Assembly (NCBI RefSeq): GCF_003985145.1
Contig: NZ_ML133527.1
Coordinates: forward strand, 242,088 to 306,087
DNA from: Rhizobium anhuiense
GTDB lineage: Bacteria > Pseudomonadota > Alphaproteobacteria > Rhizobiales > Rhizobiaceae
Direction of reading: 5' to 3'
DNA: 64,000 nucleotides
Position numbers and translations under genes: made by a program. The notes beneath the pieces are model-generated. The model was not told the origin of the DNA. It was given only the letters and a program-made list of their open reading frames with translations, and did no database searches. This document shows, piece by piece, positions 9,921 to 18,554 of the stretch (within the stretch, counting starts at the first letter, position 1; each line of letters begins with the position of its first letter).

Positions 9921-10997
9921 ATGACCCCTTCCCCAAACCGGCTGCGCATTGCCGTGCTCTTCGGCGGCCGCTCGGCCGAGCACGAGGTCTCCGTGCTCTC
10001 GGCAACCAATGTCATGGGAGCGCTCAAGCCCGAGAAATACGACGCCGTGCCCATCTTCATCACCCGCGATGGACAATGGCTGCTGAGCAGTTTTGAGGGC
10101 GACACGCTGGCGACACCTTCGTCAGGAACGGAAATCTGCCTCGTGCCGGGCGGACGGGGCCGGATGCTGGCAATGCCGGCCCATGGCGCGCCGCATGAGT
10201 TGGCAAGGATCGATATCCTGTTTCCGGTGCTGCACGGCCCGCATGGCGAAGACGGCTCAGTCCAGGGCGTAGCGGAGGTGGCCCGCGTTCCGCTTGTCGG
10301 CTGCGGCATCCTCGGCTCCGCCGCGGCGCTCGACAAGGACATCGCCAAACGTCTGCTGAGAGCCGCGGGCCTGCCGGTGGCGCGCGCGGTGACGATCCAT
10401 GAGGGCGCAGCACCATCGCTGGCAGCCCTCGAAGGCGAGCTCGGCCTGCCGCTCTTCATCAAGCCGGCGCGGCAAGGATCGTCGGTCGGCGTCGCCAAGG
10501 TTCATGCCAGCCAGGAATTCGCGCCCGCCCTTGCCGAAGGCTTCCGTCATGATCGTACGCTGCTTGCCGAAGAATTCGTGCGCGGCCGCGAGATCGAATT
10601 CAGCGTGCTGGAGGATACGGCAGGAGAACTCTTCGTCTCACGGCCGGGAGAGATCGTGCCGGCGGAAAGCCACGGCTTCTACAGTTATGATGCCAAATAT
10701 ATCGACGAGAAGGGCGCGGCGCTGAAAGTCCCGGCCGAGCTGCCGCAAGAGGTCGAGGCGGCCATGCGCGACGTGGCCGCCCGAGCCTTCCGGGCCGTCG
10801 GCTGCGACGGCATGGCCCGCGTCGACTTCTTCCTGACTGATGACATGCGGTTCCTCGTCAATGAAATCAACACCATCCCCGGTTTCACTGATATCAGCAT
10901 GTATTCCAAGGCGATGGCGGCAAGCGGCGTCGGCTATGCCGAGATCATCGACCGGCTGGTGGATCATGGACTGGCGCGCGCCGGCCGGGCCGCCTGA
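9921..10997 (+). CDS. ddl: D-alanine--D-alanine ligase
   Basis: The 358-residue protein is an ATP-grasp ligase joining two D-alanines for peptidoglycan precursor synthesis. The N-terminus VLFGGRSAEHEVSVLSA, the ATP-grasp segment LFIKPARQGSSVGV and the C-terminal metal-binding FLVNEINTIPGFT are family signatures. The length is that of the DdlA/VanA-like branch. It lies outside the usual ftsZ-murC cluster, so it may be a second copy. It follows the C39-like gene and precedes a P-loop ATPase. Confidence 0.93.
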   Translation: MTPSPNRLRIAVLFGGRSAEHEVSVLSATNVMGALKPEKYDAVPIFITRDGQWLLSSFEGDTLATPSSGTEICLVPGGRGRMLAMPAHGAPHELARIDILFPVLHGPHGEDGSVQGVAEVARVPLVGCGILGSAAALDKDIAKRLLRAAGLPVARAVTIHEGAAPSLAALEGELGLPLFIKPARQGSSVGVAKVHASQEFAPALAEGFRHDRTLLAEEFVRGREIEFSVLEDTAGELFVSRPGEIVPAESHGFYSYDAKYIDEKGAALKVPAELPQEVEAAMRDVAARAFRAVGCDGMARVDFFLTDDMRFLVNEINTIPGFTDISMYSKAMAASGVGYAEIIDRLVDHGLARAGRAA

Positions 10998-11025
10998 TAC
11001 AGCAATCTGAGACTGGAGCTTGAGC

Positions 11026-11559
11026 GTGAACAGGTCGGTCCTGATTTCGGGCTGTTCCGGCGGCGGAAAATCGACGCTGCTTGCGGAACTTGCCGCTCGC
11101 GGCCATGCCGTCGTCGAAGAGCCCGGCCGGCGGATCGTGAAGCAGGAGCTAGAAGGCGGCGGTGCGGCCCTGCCATGGGTCGACATGGTGGCCTTCGCCC
11201 ACCGCGCCATCGCAATGGCGATCGCCGACCACACGGCGGCGCAGGAGCAGGCCGGCTGGACGTTTTTCGACCGTGGGCTGCTCGATGCGGCGGCAGCGCT
11301 TCAGCATCTGACCGGAGACCCGGTCCTGGAAAAATTGAGTGCCGTACACCGCTACCACGAGACGGTTTTTCTGACGCCGCCATGGCCGGAAATTTACACG
11401 ACCGACCCCGAGCGGCGCCACGGCTTCCATGAGGCGGTCGCCGAATATGACCGGCTTGCCGCGATCTATCCGGCACTCGGCTATGCGGTCGTCATACTGC
11501 CGAAAATCGCGGTCGCCCACCGAGCGGATTTCATCCTTGAATGCCTCTCGCAGCAGTAG
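11026..11559 (+). CDS. AAA-type P-loop ATPase of unknown role
   Basis: The 177-residue protein opens with a P-loop (GCSGGGKST, residues 9-17), then E-E-P-G-R, LPWVDMVAFAHR and FDRGLLD, a pattern of small nucleoside kinase-like AAA_28 ATPases. The GTG at 11026 is preferred since GGAG lies about 8 bases upstream; a TTG two codons earlier is possible. Its substrate is unknown. Its 3' end overlaps the convergent methyltransferase gene by 29 bp. A 28-bp piece of this gene recurs at 13476-13503. Confidence 0.75.
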   Translation: MNRSVLISGCSGGGKSTLLAELAARGHAVVEEPGRRIVKQELEGGGAALPWVDMVAFAHRAIAMAIADHTAAQEQAGWTFFDRGLLDAAAALQHLTGDPVLEKLSAVHRYHETVFLTPPWPEIYTTDPERRHGFHEAVAEYDRLAAIYPALGYAVVILPKIAVAHRADFILECLSQQ

Positions 11560-12220
11560 AAGAGGTCGTCGGGTGTCTCTCGGCCGCCTTCTCGGAGAGC
11601 CCTGAGCGCCTGCGAAAGACGCACCACTGGAACGACTGCCGGCCACCAGCGGGTGTTGCGTGCTCCTCGCGCCACTCGCGCTGAAGCGCAAACGCGGACG
11701 AGAATTCGGTCGCAAGCGCTTCCGCGTCGTAACGCTGGACCGGCAGGCCGCTGCATCGTTCGGGCCCGTCCGGCGCAAAGGTCGCTATGATCACGATACT
11801 GTCCGGCGCCGTCCCGGTTTCGAGCGCGCGTCGATAGGCCAGCCGCTGCTCGGGCTCGCTCAGGAAGTGAAAGACGGCGCGGTCATGCCACACATCGTAA
11901 TGGCGGTCGGGTTGCCATGCCGTAACGTCGGCAACCACCCAGGCGATCCGGGCGGCTTTATCCTGCAGCCGCACCTTGGCGACCTCGAGCGCCGGGGCGG
12001 CGATGTCGAGAACGGTGAGATCAGACCAGCCGCGCTCAATAAGACGGTCGACAAGATTTGATGCGCCGCCGCCCACATCGATCAGCGAGGCCGTGACCGG
12101 CAGTTGCAGCTCGTCAAGCGCCTGCAAGGAAGGCCCGGGCGTCGACTGATACCAGCTGACACTGTCGGCAGATTTCGTGCGGTAGACCTCGTCCCAGTGT
12201 TCCCGTTTCGCGCTTGTCAT
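11531..12220 (-). CDS. Class I SAM-dependent methyltransferase
   Basis: The 229-residue protein has the Rossmann motif I DVGGGASNLVD near residues 48-58, an acidic motif II (LTVLDIA) and DVWHDRAVFHFL, as in small thiopurine-methyltransferase-like enzymes. The N-terminus HWDEVYRTKSADSVSWYQ is typical of this group. The substrate is not identifiable. The last ~25 residues are low in conservation features and lie in the overlap with the ATPase gene. Confidence 0.8.
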   Translation of the reverse strand: MTSAKREHWDEVYRTKSADSVSWYQSTPGPSLQALDELQLPVTASLIDVGGGASNLVDRLIERGWSDLTVLDIAAPALEVAKVRLQDKAARIAWVVADVTAWQPDRHYDVWHDRAVFHFLSEPEQRLAYRRALETGTAPDSIVIIATFAPDGPERCSGLPVQRYDAEALATEFSSAFALQREWREEHATPAGGRQSFQWCVFRRRSGLSEKAAERHPTTSSTAARGIQG

Positions 12221-12320
12221 CCGATATCCCCATCTCTTGCGGAGCCCGACATCCTAACTGATCGACATGTAGGGACTGAGACGTCGGCAACCAGTCGCAG
12301 TGCGCCTCAGTGTTCTCCGT

Positions 12321-12830
12321 TCAGGGCGCCAAGTGACGATAGACCAGATCCTTAGGGTCATCTCGGGGTGCTGTGAGATCGAGGCGCGCGCCCAGCCGCT
12401 CCGCAACGGCAGCGGAAGCAGCATTGCCGGGAGCGATATAACTGACGAGCGACAGTAGCTTGAGTGCCGCAAAGGCCCAGTCGCGCAGCGCCGAGGCTGC
12501 TTCGGTGGCATAGCCCTTGCCCTCATATTCCTCATAGACGAACCAGCCGAGTTCCTTCTCGGGAAAGAGCGGTCCGTGATTGATCCCCACCTGACCGATG
12601 CATTCGCCGGTTTCGCCAAGCTCGATCATCAGCGCTCCATGCCCGAAAAGCTGCCACAGGGCGACGTCGTGACAGAACATCCCCCAGGCCGCCCGCAGAC
12701 CGAACGGCCCGCCCATTCCAACCGATCGCGGCGACGCCATCAGCTGCGCATAGGCGGCGAAATCGTCGATCTCGGGCATGCGGAGCCTAAGACGCTCGGT
12801 TCGAATGGTCAGCGCGCCCGTTTCGGACAT
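12321..12830 (-). CDS. GNAT-family N-acetyltransferase (RimJ/RimL-like)
   Basis: The 169-residue protein begins with the RimJ/L-type strand TIRTERLRLRMPEIDD and has the acetyl-CoA loop in YEGKGYATEAASALRDWAF, followed by NAASAAVAERLGA. It transfers acetyl from acetyl-CoA to an amine, whose identity cannot be read from sequence. It is a single gene on the minus strand with weak linkage to its neighbours. Confidence 0.85.
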   Translation of the reverse strand: MSETGALTIRTERLRLRMPEIDDFAAYAQLMASPRSVGMGGPFGLRAAWGMFCHDVALWQLFGHGALMIELGETGECIGQVGINHGPLFPEKELGWFVYEEYEGKGYATEAASALRDWAFAALKLLSLVSYIAPGNAASAAVAERLGARLDLTAPRDDPKDLVYRHLAP

Positions 12831-12886
12831 GTCATCGCCTTCTCTGTCAGATTGGCTTTGGAGTTTTGGCCGTTGAACGGACTATT

Positions 12887-13390
12887 CTAGCCTTCAAATG
12901 CCGGGGCGAATTGCAACGTACCGCCTGGCGGGGATCCGCGAAAAACAATTCGCTGCACGAGCCGCGTATCGAGGTCGAGATATTTCAGTTGCCCATCGCT
13001 GCTGAAACCGACACGGCTATAGATGTCGGGATTGCCGATCAACGCGCATCCGCTGGCACCCATCGCGTTCAGCAGTTCGAGCCCCTTGGTAATCAGCGCC
13101 ATGCCGATGCCCTGCCGTTGCCGCTCCGGCTTCACCGATATCGGCCCGAGACCGAACCAACCGCCATGCGCGCCGTCAATCGTCACCGGTGAAAAGGCGA
13201 CATGCCCTAGAATCTCGCCACCCTCTTCGACGACCAACGATATCGTCAAATCGCCCGCCGCGCGAAGTCTCCGGATGATCTCTGCTTCCGTACCGTTGCT
13301 GTATGGCATCGGCTTGAATGCGGTCGAGGTCAGATCGTGGATCGCGTCGAAATCATCAGGCGCTTCGTATCGGATCAGCATCTCTGTCAT
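12887..13390 (-). CDS. GNAT-family N-acetyltransferase (YhbS-like)
   Basis: This 167-residue protein has the GNAT core with the acetyl-CoA-binding loop in SVKPERQRQGIGMALITKGLE and a C-terminal GFSSDGQLKYL segment typical of the YhbS group. Substrate unknown. It is next to another GNAT gene on the same strand, but the two are not similar enough to look like a recent duplication. Confidence 0.85.
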   Translation of the reverse strand: MTEMLIRYEAPDDFDAIHDLTSTAFKPMPYSNGTEAEIIRRLRAAGDLTISLVVEEGGEILGHVAFSPVTIDGAHGGWFGLGPISVKPERQRQGIGMALITKGLELLNAMGASGCALIGNPDIYSRVGFSSDGQLKYLDLDTRLVQRIVFRGSPPGGTLQFAPAFEG

Positions 13391-14069
13391 TTTCCCCCAG
13401 CGCTATTCAAGGTTGGCATCGATTAAACACCACTCCGCGACATCGATGGCATTATTCTTCGTAGAGGCGCAACTCCTGCCCTGGGTCGACATGGCGGCCT
13501 TCGTTAGTGGCGAAAGTATCCATTCCTTCATGACAAAAACCGCGCTCAGTTGCGCCGAGGTCGGCGGCAGGTGTGGTACCGGACGCCAGCATTGAAGTCT
13601 CGGAGAAGCCAAGACTGCGATGCCCCCGAGAAAAGTGGCTGCCGCCGAGACCTGTGCGACGGCAGCCGAGGTGCCCCGGGAGGAGGCTGGGAGTTCGAAA
13701 TCTCGTCTTCAACATTCGCATGTTATGGTTTCAAGTCGGATCGCCGTCGGTATGGCACTGAGGCCGAGGGGTTCCTCCTCGAATTCCGTTGTCACGTCGG
13801 CGGTTGTGGAATTGCAGCACGCCTACTCTTTCCGGTGCTGCTAGCTGTACACGAGAGCCGAAAGCCTCAATAGCGGATGACTCTCATTTGCTGCACCGCG
13901 CTTGCTGCGACGTCGAATGGACGAACACTTTAAAATGGAGCTTTGAAACGCCGGTCGCGAGATTCGCGTAAACCGTGAAAATTCATGAGGGCGTTCCCTA
14001 CGGATGAATTCTCACGATCTCTCGAAACGCAGTCGGCCGTGCGTCTCCTTATATCACCCTGTTGATGGC
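13391..14069. other. Gene-poor stretch with gene debris
   Basis: No intact gene is credible in these ~680 bp. The left end holds an 88-bp segment repeated at 24787-24874, carrying the last codons of a RelE/ParE-like toxin (minus strand, ...GQELRLYEE stop). It is joined directly to a 28-bp piece nearly identical to the ATPase gene at 11170-11197. The rest shows short open frames without recognisable family features. An inverted repeat near 13817-13844 and another near 13985-14008 are visible but unassigned. Confidence 0.5.
13394..13481. repeat. 88-bp dispersed repeat, copy A (toxin-gene tail)
   Basis: This segment matches 24787-24874 in the same orientation with about five mismatches by eye. 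Both copies carry the end of a RelE/ParE-like toxin frame on the minus strand. Copy A diverges abruptly upstream of the final ~9 toxin codons, so it is only the tail. Confidence 0.75.
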
Positions 14070-15407
14070 TCAAGCCACCACGATACCCTGCTCGGCGCGG
14101 ACGCGTGCATTGCCAATCGTCTCAGCCAGCATCTTCTCGTCGAGCTGGCCTTCCCACTTTGCGACCACGACGGTGGCAAGCGCATTACCGATCAGATTAA
14201 CAAAAGTCAGTCCCTCGGCGAGGATGCGGTGAATTCCGAGGATCAGCGCGATGCTGGCGACCGGGATGGTTCCGGTGGTATTCAGGGTTGCCGCCAGCAC
14301 AACGAACGCCGCTCCGGCGATGCCCGCCGCTCCCTTCGAGGTGAGCAGCAGCACCGCGATCAGGCCGAGTTCATGCCAGAAGGTCAGATGTGTGTTCGTC
14401 GCCTGTGCCAGAAAGACCGCAACGGTGGTCAGATAGAGGCATGTGCCGTCGAGATTGAACGAATAGCCGGCCGGGATGACGAAGCCCACCACGCTTTCCT
14501 CACAGCCGGCCTTGCGCATCTTCTGGATGAGGCGCGGCAGCACCGTTTCAGTCGACGTGGTCGCAGCGACGATCACGATTTCATCCCAGAGATAGCCTAG
14601 CAGCCGCCACAGACTGACACCGCACCAATGGGCGACGCTGCCGAGGACGATTGTTGTGAACAATGCGCAGACGACGAAGAACTCGATGATCAACTCGCCC
14701 AGCGACCAGAGCGAGGCGGTGCCGAACTGACCGACGGTAAAGGCAATTGCGCCGAAGGCGCCGAGCGGCGCGAAGTACATGATATAGCCAATGATCTTGA
14801 AGAACCCTTGCGAGGCGCTTTCGATCACCTGGAACACTGGGCGTCCGCGCTCTCCGATGGCGGCGACGGCGATACCGAACAGGACAGAGATAAAGAGCAC
14901 CTGCAAAACGTGTCCTTCCGTCAGTGCACTGGCGAAGGTGTCCGGGATGATGTCGAGGAAATAGCCGGAAATGGACTGGTCGTGCGCAGTCGCAAGATAG
15001 GTCTTGATCGATGCGGTATCGATTGCGGCAGCGTCGATGTTCATGCCCTCGCCCGGACGCCACAGATCGACTGCGATCAGTCCGAAGATCAGCGCCAAGA
15101 TCGTGATCGCCTCGAAATAGATGAGGGATTTCAGCGCGACACGCCCGACGCTCTTCATGTCGTTCATGCCGGCGATACCATGCACAACGGTGACGAAGAT
15201 GATCGGCCCGATCATCATGCGGATCATTTTGATGAAGGCATCGCCGAACGGTTTCATTGCCACCGCTGCGGCGGGTGCGAAGTGTCCAAGCAGAATGCCG
15301 ATCAAGGTTCCTGCCAGCACTTGAAACCATAGCTGGCCCAAGATGCCGAACCGACTTGCTGGTCTTTTCGTCTCTCCTGAATACGTCATCGTCTTGCTCA
15401 CTCCCAA
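14070..15407 (-). CDS. DctA-family dicarboxylate/cation symporter
   Basis: The 445-residue membrane protein belongs to the DAACS family: early motif MIRMMIGPIIFVTVVHGIAGM, the serine-rich hairpin loop ATTSTETVLPRL and the late motif GYSFNLDGTCLYLTT. It has about eight transmembrane helices plus two re-entrant loops. It imports carboxylates with cations. It is the third gene of the minus arm after galC and galD, so a dicarboxylic or tricarboxylic catabolite is a likelier substrate than C4-dicarboxylates in general. This is inference from context. Confidence 0.88.
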   Translation of the reverse strand: MGVSKTMTYSGETKRPASRFGILGQLWFQVLAGTLIGILLGHFAPAAAVAMKPFGDAFIKMIRMMIGPIIFVTVVHGIAGMNDMKSVGRVALKSLIYFEAITILALIFGLIAVDLWRPGEGMNIDAAAIDTASIKTYLATAHDQSISGYFLDIIPDTFASALTEGHVLQVLFISVLFGIAVAAIGERGRPVFQVIESASQGFFKIIGYIMYFAPLGAFGAIAFTVGQFGTASLWSLGELIIEFFVVCALFTTIVLGSVAHWCGVSLWRLLGYLWDEIVIVAATTSTETVLPRLIQKMRKAGCEESVVGFVIPAGYSFNLDGTCLYLTTVAVFLAQATNTHLTFWHELGLIAVLLLTSKGAAGIAGAAFVVLAATLNTTGTIPVASIALILGIHRILAEGLTFVNLIGNALATVVVAKWEGQLDEKMLAETIGNARVRAEQGIVVA

Positions 15408-15444
15408 AAAACGTCACGCTTCCAATGACCTGTTGCCCGGCTGC

Positions 15445-16500
15445 TCAGCCAAACAAAGTGCCGTCGAACAGTTTCCGGGCAGTACGCAGCATGCCCGCTC
15501 CTTTGATCACGCCCTGACCGTTCATCTCGATGACGCAGCCGGTCATGCCGGTCGGATGCTCGACTTCGAGCATCTTGGATTCTCCGTCGGGGATCGCGGC
15601 CAACACCTGTGCCGGCGAGCCGTTTATAAGGCAGGCAGTGGCGACGCTGACCGCGCCAAGCACGCCGATGGACGCATGGCAGCGATGCGGAATGAAGGAG
15701 CGGACACTGATCGCTCCACCGGTCCTCGGGGCGGCGAGCAGCATCATCTTGGGCACTGATTGTTCGGCGACATCGCCCAGGTTCATCAACGGCCCGGCCT
15801 TGAGACGGATCGCCTCGATCCGCGCTTTCAGTTCGGCATTGGCATCAAGCGTCGCCCGATCCTCATAGCCGGTGATCCCGACATCGCTGGCCCGCAAGAT
15901 CACACAGGGCATGCCGTTGTCGATCAGTGTCGTCTCGACACCTTCGATCACGTCCACCGGGTTGCCCGTGGGAAGCAGAGCGCCGCAGCTCGACCCGGCG
16001 ATGTCTGCAAAGGCGAGCGGGATTGGAGCCGCCGTTCCCGGAACACCGTCGATCCGCGTGTCGCCCTCGTAGGTAACCTCACCGCCCGGCGTCGACACCG
16101 TCGCGATGGCCATCTTGCCGGTATTGACCATGAAGATCGCGACCGGGGTCTCGCCGTTCTTCGCCGCGACCAGCCCGCGCTCGATCGCAAACGGACCGAC
16201 GCCGGCCAGCATGTTGCCGCAGTTCTGCGCATCGCTGACGATTGCCTGATCGACGAAGACCTGCAGAAACAGATAATCGACGTCCACGCCCTCCCGTGAG
16301 GAGCGGGAGACCACAGCGACCTTGGAAGCCAGCGGATCGGCGCCGCCCATGCCGTCGATCTGGCGTGGATCGGGAGAGCCGAAGGCACGCAGCAAGAAGG
16401 TATCCCGCTTGGCGATGTCGGCGGGAAGGTCATCGGCAAGGAAGAAACCGCCCTTTGACGTTCCGCCCCGCATCCACATGGCGCGCACGGCTTTAGACAT
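15445..16500 (-). CDS. galD: 4-oxalomesaconate tautomerase
   Basis: The 351-residue protein is of the PrpF/GalD family: MWMRGGTSKGGFF at the N-terminus, DAQNCGNMLAGVGPFAIE near residues 90-108, and TGMTGCVIEMNGQG near the end. GalD interconverts keto and enol forms of 4-oxalomesaconate in the protocatechuate 4,5-cleavage and gallate pathways. PrpF-type aconitate isomerases are close relatives, but the adjacent galC, ligJ and ligI support GalD. Its start overlaps the end of galC by 8 bp. Confidence 0.88.
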   Translation of the reverse strand: MSKAVRAMWMRGGTSKGGFFLADDLPADIAKRDTFLLRAFGSPDPRQIDGMGGADPLASKVAVVSRSSREGVDVDYLFLQVFVDQAIVSDAQNCGNMLAGVGPFAIERGLVAAKNGETPVAIFMVNTGKMAIATVSTPGGEVTYEGDTRIDGVPGTAAPIPLAFADIAGSSCGALLPTGNPVDVIEGVETTLIDNGMPCVILRASDVGITGYEDRATLDANAELKARIEAIRLKAGPLMNLGDVAEQSVPKMMLLAAPRTGGAISVRSFIPHRCHASIGVLGAVSVATACLINGSPAQVLAAIPDGESKMLEVEHPTGMTGCVIEMNGQGVIKGAGMLRTARKLFDGTLFG

Positions 16501-17164
16501 AACGCAGCCCCTTGTCCGTCAGGCGCTCGCGCATGGCGTAAATATCAAGACCGAGTTCACCCTTTGCCAGCCGTTCGCGCTTCTCGGCTTCCTTGGCTTC
16601 GCGCGCCTGCGACTGTTCGAGGACGTCTGCGGCATCAGCGCGGCGGACGACGCAGACGCCGTCATCGTCGGCAATAATGACATCGCCAGCCTGGACCAAT
16701 TCTCCAGCACAGACAATCGGCACGTTGACAGATCCGAGTGTCTCCTTGACGGTTCCCTGTGCAGAGATTGCCTTTGACCAGACCGGGAATCCCATGGCGG
16801 TGAGATCGCGCACGTCGCGCACGCCGGCATCAATGATCAGGCCGCGGCACCCTCGGGCCATCGCCGATGTGGCGAGCAGATCACCGAAATAACCGTCCTC
16901 GCAGGGTGAGGTAGGGGCGACCACCAGGATATCGCCATCTTTCAATTGTTCAATGGCAACGTGCATCATCCAATTGTCTCCGGGCGGCACGGAGACGGTG
17001 ACCGCGGAACCGGCGATACGGGCACCGGCGTAGATCGGCCGCAAGCGGCTGCCTAGCAATCCAATGCGTCCTTGCGCCTCGTGGACCGTGGCAACACCGG
17101 CCTTTGCCAAGCCGTCAATGACGGCGGTATCGGCGCGATCGATTTGCGTGATAACTGCGGGCAT
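16493..17164 (-). CDS. galC: 4-carboxy-4-hydroxy-2-oxoadipate aldolase / oxaloacetate decarboxylase
   Basis: The 223-residue class II pyruvate aldolase resembles LigK/GalC. It splits 4-carboxy-4-hydroxy-2-oxoadipate to pyruvate and oxaloacetate, the last step of the branch. Visible family features are VATVHEAQGR near the N-terminus, GDLLATSAMARGCRGLIIDAGVRDV (metal and substrate loop) and IIADDDGVCVV. It is the first gene of the minus arm, divergent from the LysR regulator across 99 bp. RraA-like proteins share this fold, but the context decides the call. Confidence 0.88.
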   Translation of the reverse strand: MPAVITQIDRADTAVIDGLAKAGVATVHEAQGRIGLLGSRLRPIYAGARIAGSAVTVSVPPGDNWMMHVAIEQLKDGDILVVAPTSPCEDGYFGDLLATSAMARGCRGLIIDAGVRDVRDLTAMGFPVWSKAISAQGTVKETLGSVNVPIVCAGELVQAGDVIIADDDGVCVVRRADAADVLEQSQAREAKEAEKRERLAKGELGLDIYAMRERLTDKGLRYV

Positions 17165-17263
17165 GTTTGATCCTCAATCCATATTCTATTGCATCTATGG
17201 AAGGGGAATTTTGGCCGGCAAAGCAAACTGGATTTGCGCACGCCCCATAAGCTATGCTGAAGT

Positions 17264-18520
17264 GTGGCCATGATTATGCACAGAGAACTCAACCTGCGGC
17301 ACCTCGAAGCCGTTGCCGTTGCCGGACGACTGGGAAGCATCAGCAGCGCGTCCCAGGTTATGAACCTGTCGCAACCGGCGCTAACCCAGGCCGTCGCCAA
17401 AGTGGAGGCCCAACTTGGCCATCTGCTGTTCGACCGCCAACCAAGCGGTGTGATTGCCACCGAGGCGGGGCGATTGATAACAGCCCGCATTGAACGCGCG
17501 CTTGCCTACGTGGCGCGCGGCGGGCAAAGCGTGCGACGTGGCGCCCGCTTGCCGCCGCTACCCCATATCGAACGGCGCATCACCTTTGGACAGTTGCGGG
17601 CGCTGATCGCGGTCGACAAGGCGGGCAGTTTTGCACTTGCCTCCAAACGAACAGGCCTCTCGGAACCCGCTTTGCACCGGGCGAGCCGCGATCTGGAGCA
17701 GTTGCTGGGCGTGCCGCTTCTCACCCGCCAGGGACGTACCGTTCAGCCGACCCCGGCGGCCGTTCTGTTGCTGCGTTTCGCGCACTTGGCACAATCGGAG
17801 CTGAATTCCGGCTTCGACGAACTGGATGCACTTCGGTCAGAAGGCGCCGGACGTGTCACCGTCGGCACCATGCCACTGGCGCGTGCAATCCTGCTGCCAC
17901 AGACATTGGCCCGATTTGCCCGCACCTATCCGGTGGCATCGGTCAACGTCATCGAAGGCCCCTATACGGAATTGCTGGCGAGACTGCGTGAAGGCGAGAT
18001 GGATCTCCTAATCGGGGCAATGCGCGACCCACCGCCGGTAAAGGATATCGCTCAGGAGCCCTTGTTCATCGATGACCCGGTGATCGTCGGTCGTGCGGGC
18101 CATCCCCTGCTGACGGAGCCGGGATTTCCCTTCTCACGGCTATTGGATTTTCCGTGGGTCATTGCCACGACGGGCGCCCCGGTGCGCCATAGGTGGGAAG
18201 AAATGTTCACGGATCAGGGGCTGGAGCCGCCCCGGCTGCGGATCGAATGCGGTTCTGTTCTGGTGGTCCGCGGACTGATGCTGGAGGACGACTGGCTGAC
18301 GCTGATGTCGCGCGACCAGTTCCTGTTCGAGCGACGGGCTGGGCTGCTCCACGAGATCGCTGGCACAGGGCCGTCATTGCGTCGCCAAATCGGCCTTACG
18401 ACACGCGATGACTGGCGCCCGACGCAGCTTCAGACGGCTTTCATGGACACTTTCCGCGCCGTGTGTGCGGACTGGACTTCAGGAAAAGCAATGGAGCGTC
18501 AACCGTTCCGATATGCCTGA
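17264..18520 (+). CDS. LysR-type regulator with two N-terminal HTH domains
   Basis: At 418 residues this is about 110 longer than a normal LysR protein. Residues ~9-67 form a LysR winged HTH (LRHLEAVAVAGRLGSISSASQ, then LSQPALTQAVAKVEAQLG). Residues ~107-165 form a second one (FGQLRALIAVDKAGSFALAS, then LSEPALHRASRDLEQLLG). The rest is a substrate-binding domain. It sits between the two arms of the PDC/4-oxalomesaconate island and is the likely activator of both. The ATG at 17270 or 17276 could also be the start without changing the domains. Confidence 0.9.
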   Translation: MAMIMHRELNLRHLEAVAVAGRLGSISSASQVMNLSQPALTQAVAKVEAQLGHLLFDRQPSGVIATEAGRLITARIERALAYVARGGQSVRRGARLPPLPHIERRITFGQLRALIAVDKAGSFALASKRTGLSEPALHRASRDLEQLLGVPLLTRQGRTVQPTPAAVLLLRFAHLAQSELNSGFDELDALRSEGAGRVTVGTMPLARAILLPQTLARFARTYPVASVNVIEGPYTELLARLREGEMDLLIGAMRDPPPVKDIAQEPLFIDDPVIVGRAGHPLLTEPGFPFSRLLDFPWVIATTGAPVRHRWEEMFTDQGLEPPRLRIECGSVLVVRGLMLEDDWLTLMSRDQFLFERRAGLLHEIAGTGPSLRRQIGLTTRDDWRPTQLQTAFMDTFRAVCADWTSGKAMERQPFRYA

Positions 18521-18521
18521 T

Positions 18522-18554
18522 CGGCCTATTGTCCATTAGAACGGGGGCATGAAC
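18522..18554. repeat. Short dispersed element, copy 1
   Basis: The stretch CGGCCTATTGTCCA ... TTAGAACGGGGGCATGAAC resembles 22519-22554 in order and spacing of its blocks. Here it spans the start of the DUF1932 dehydrogenase gene (ATG 18549). It may be a rhizobial intergenic repeat or a shared control site. Confidence 0.45.

Noticed and set aside
13620..13844. A 74-codon frame in the debris region
   Set aside because: No family features, no good ribosome-binding site and overlapping alternative frames of similar length; treated as non-coding.
15445..16500. Calling this gene prpF (aconitate isomerase of the methylcitrate path)
   Set aside because: No prpC, prpD or acnD lies near, whereas galC, ligJ and ligI do, so the 4-oxalomesaconate tautomerase call fits better.
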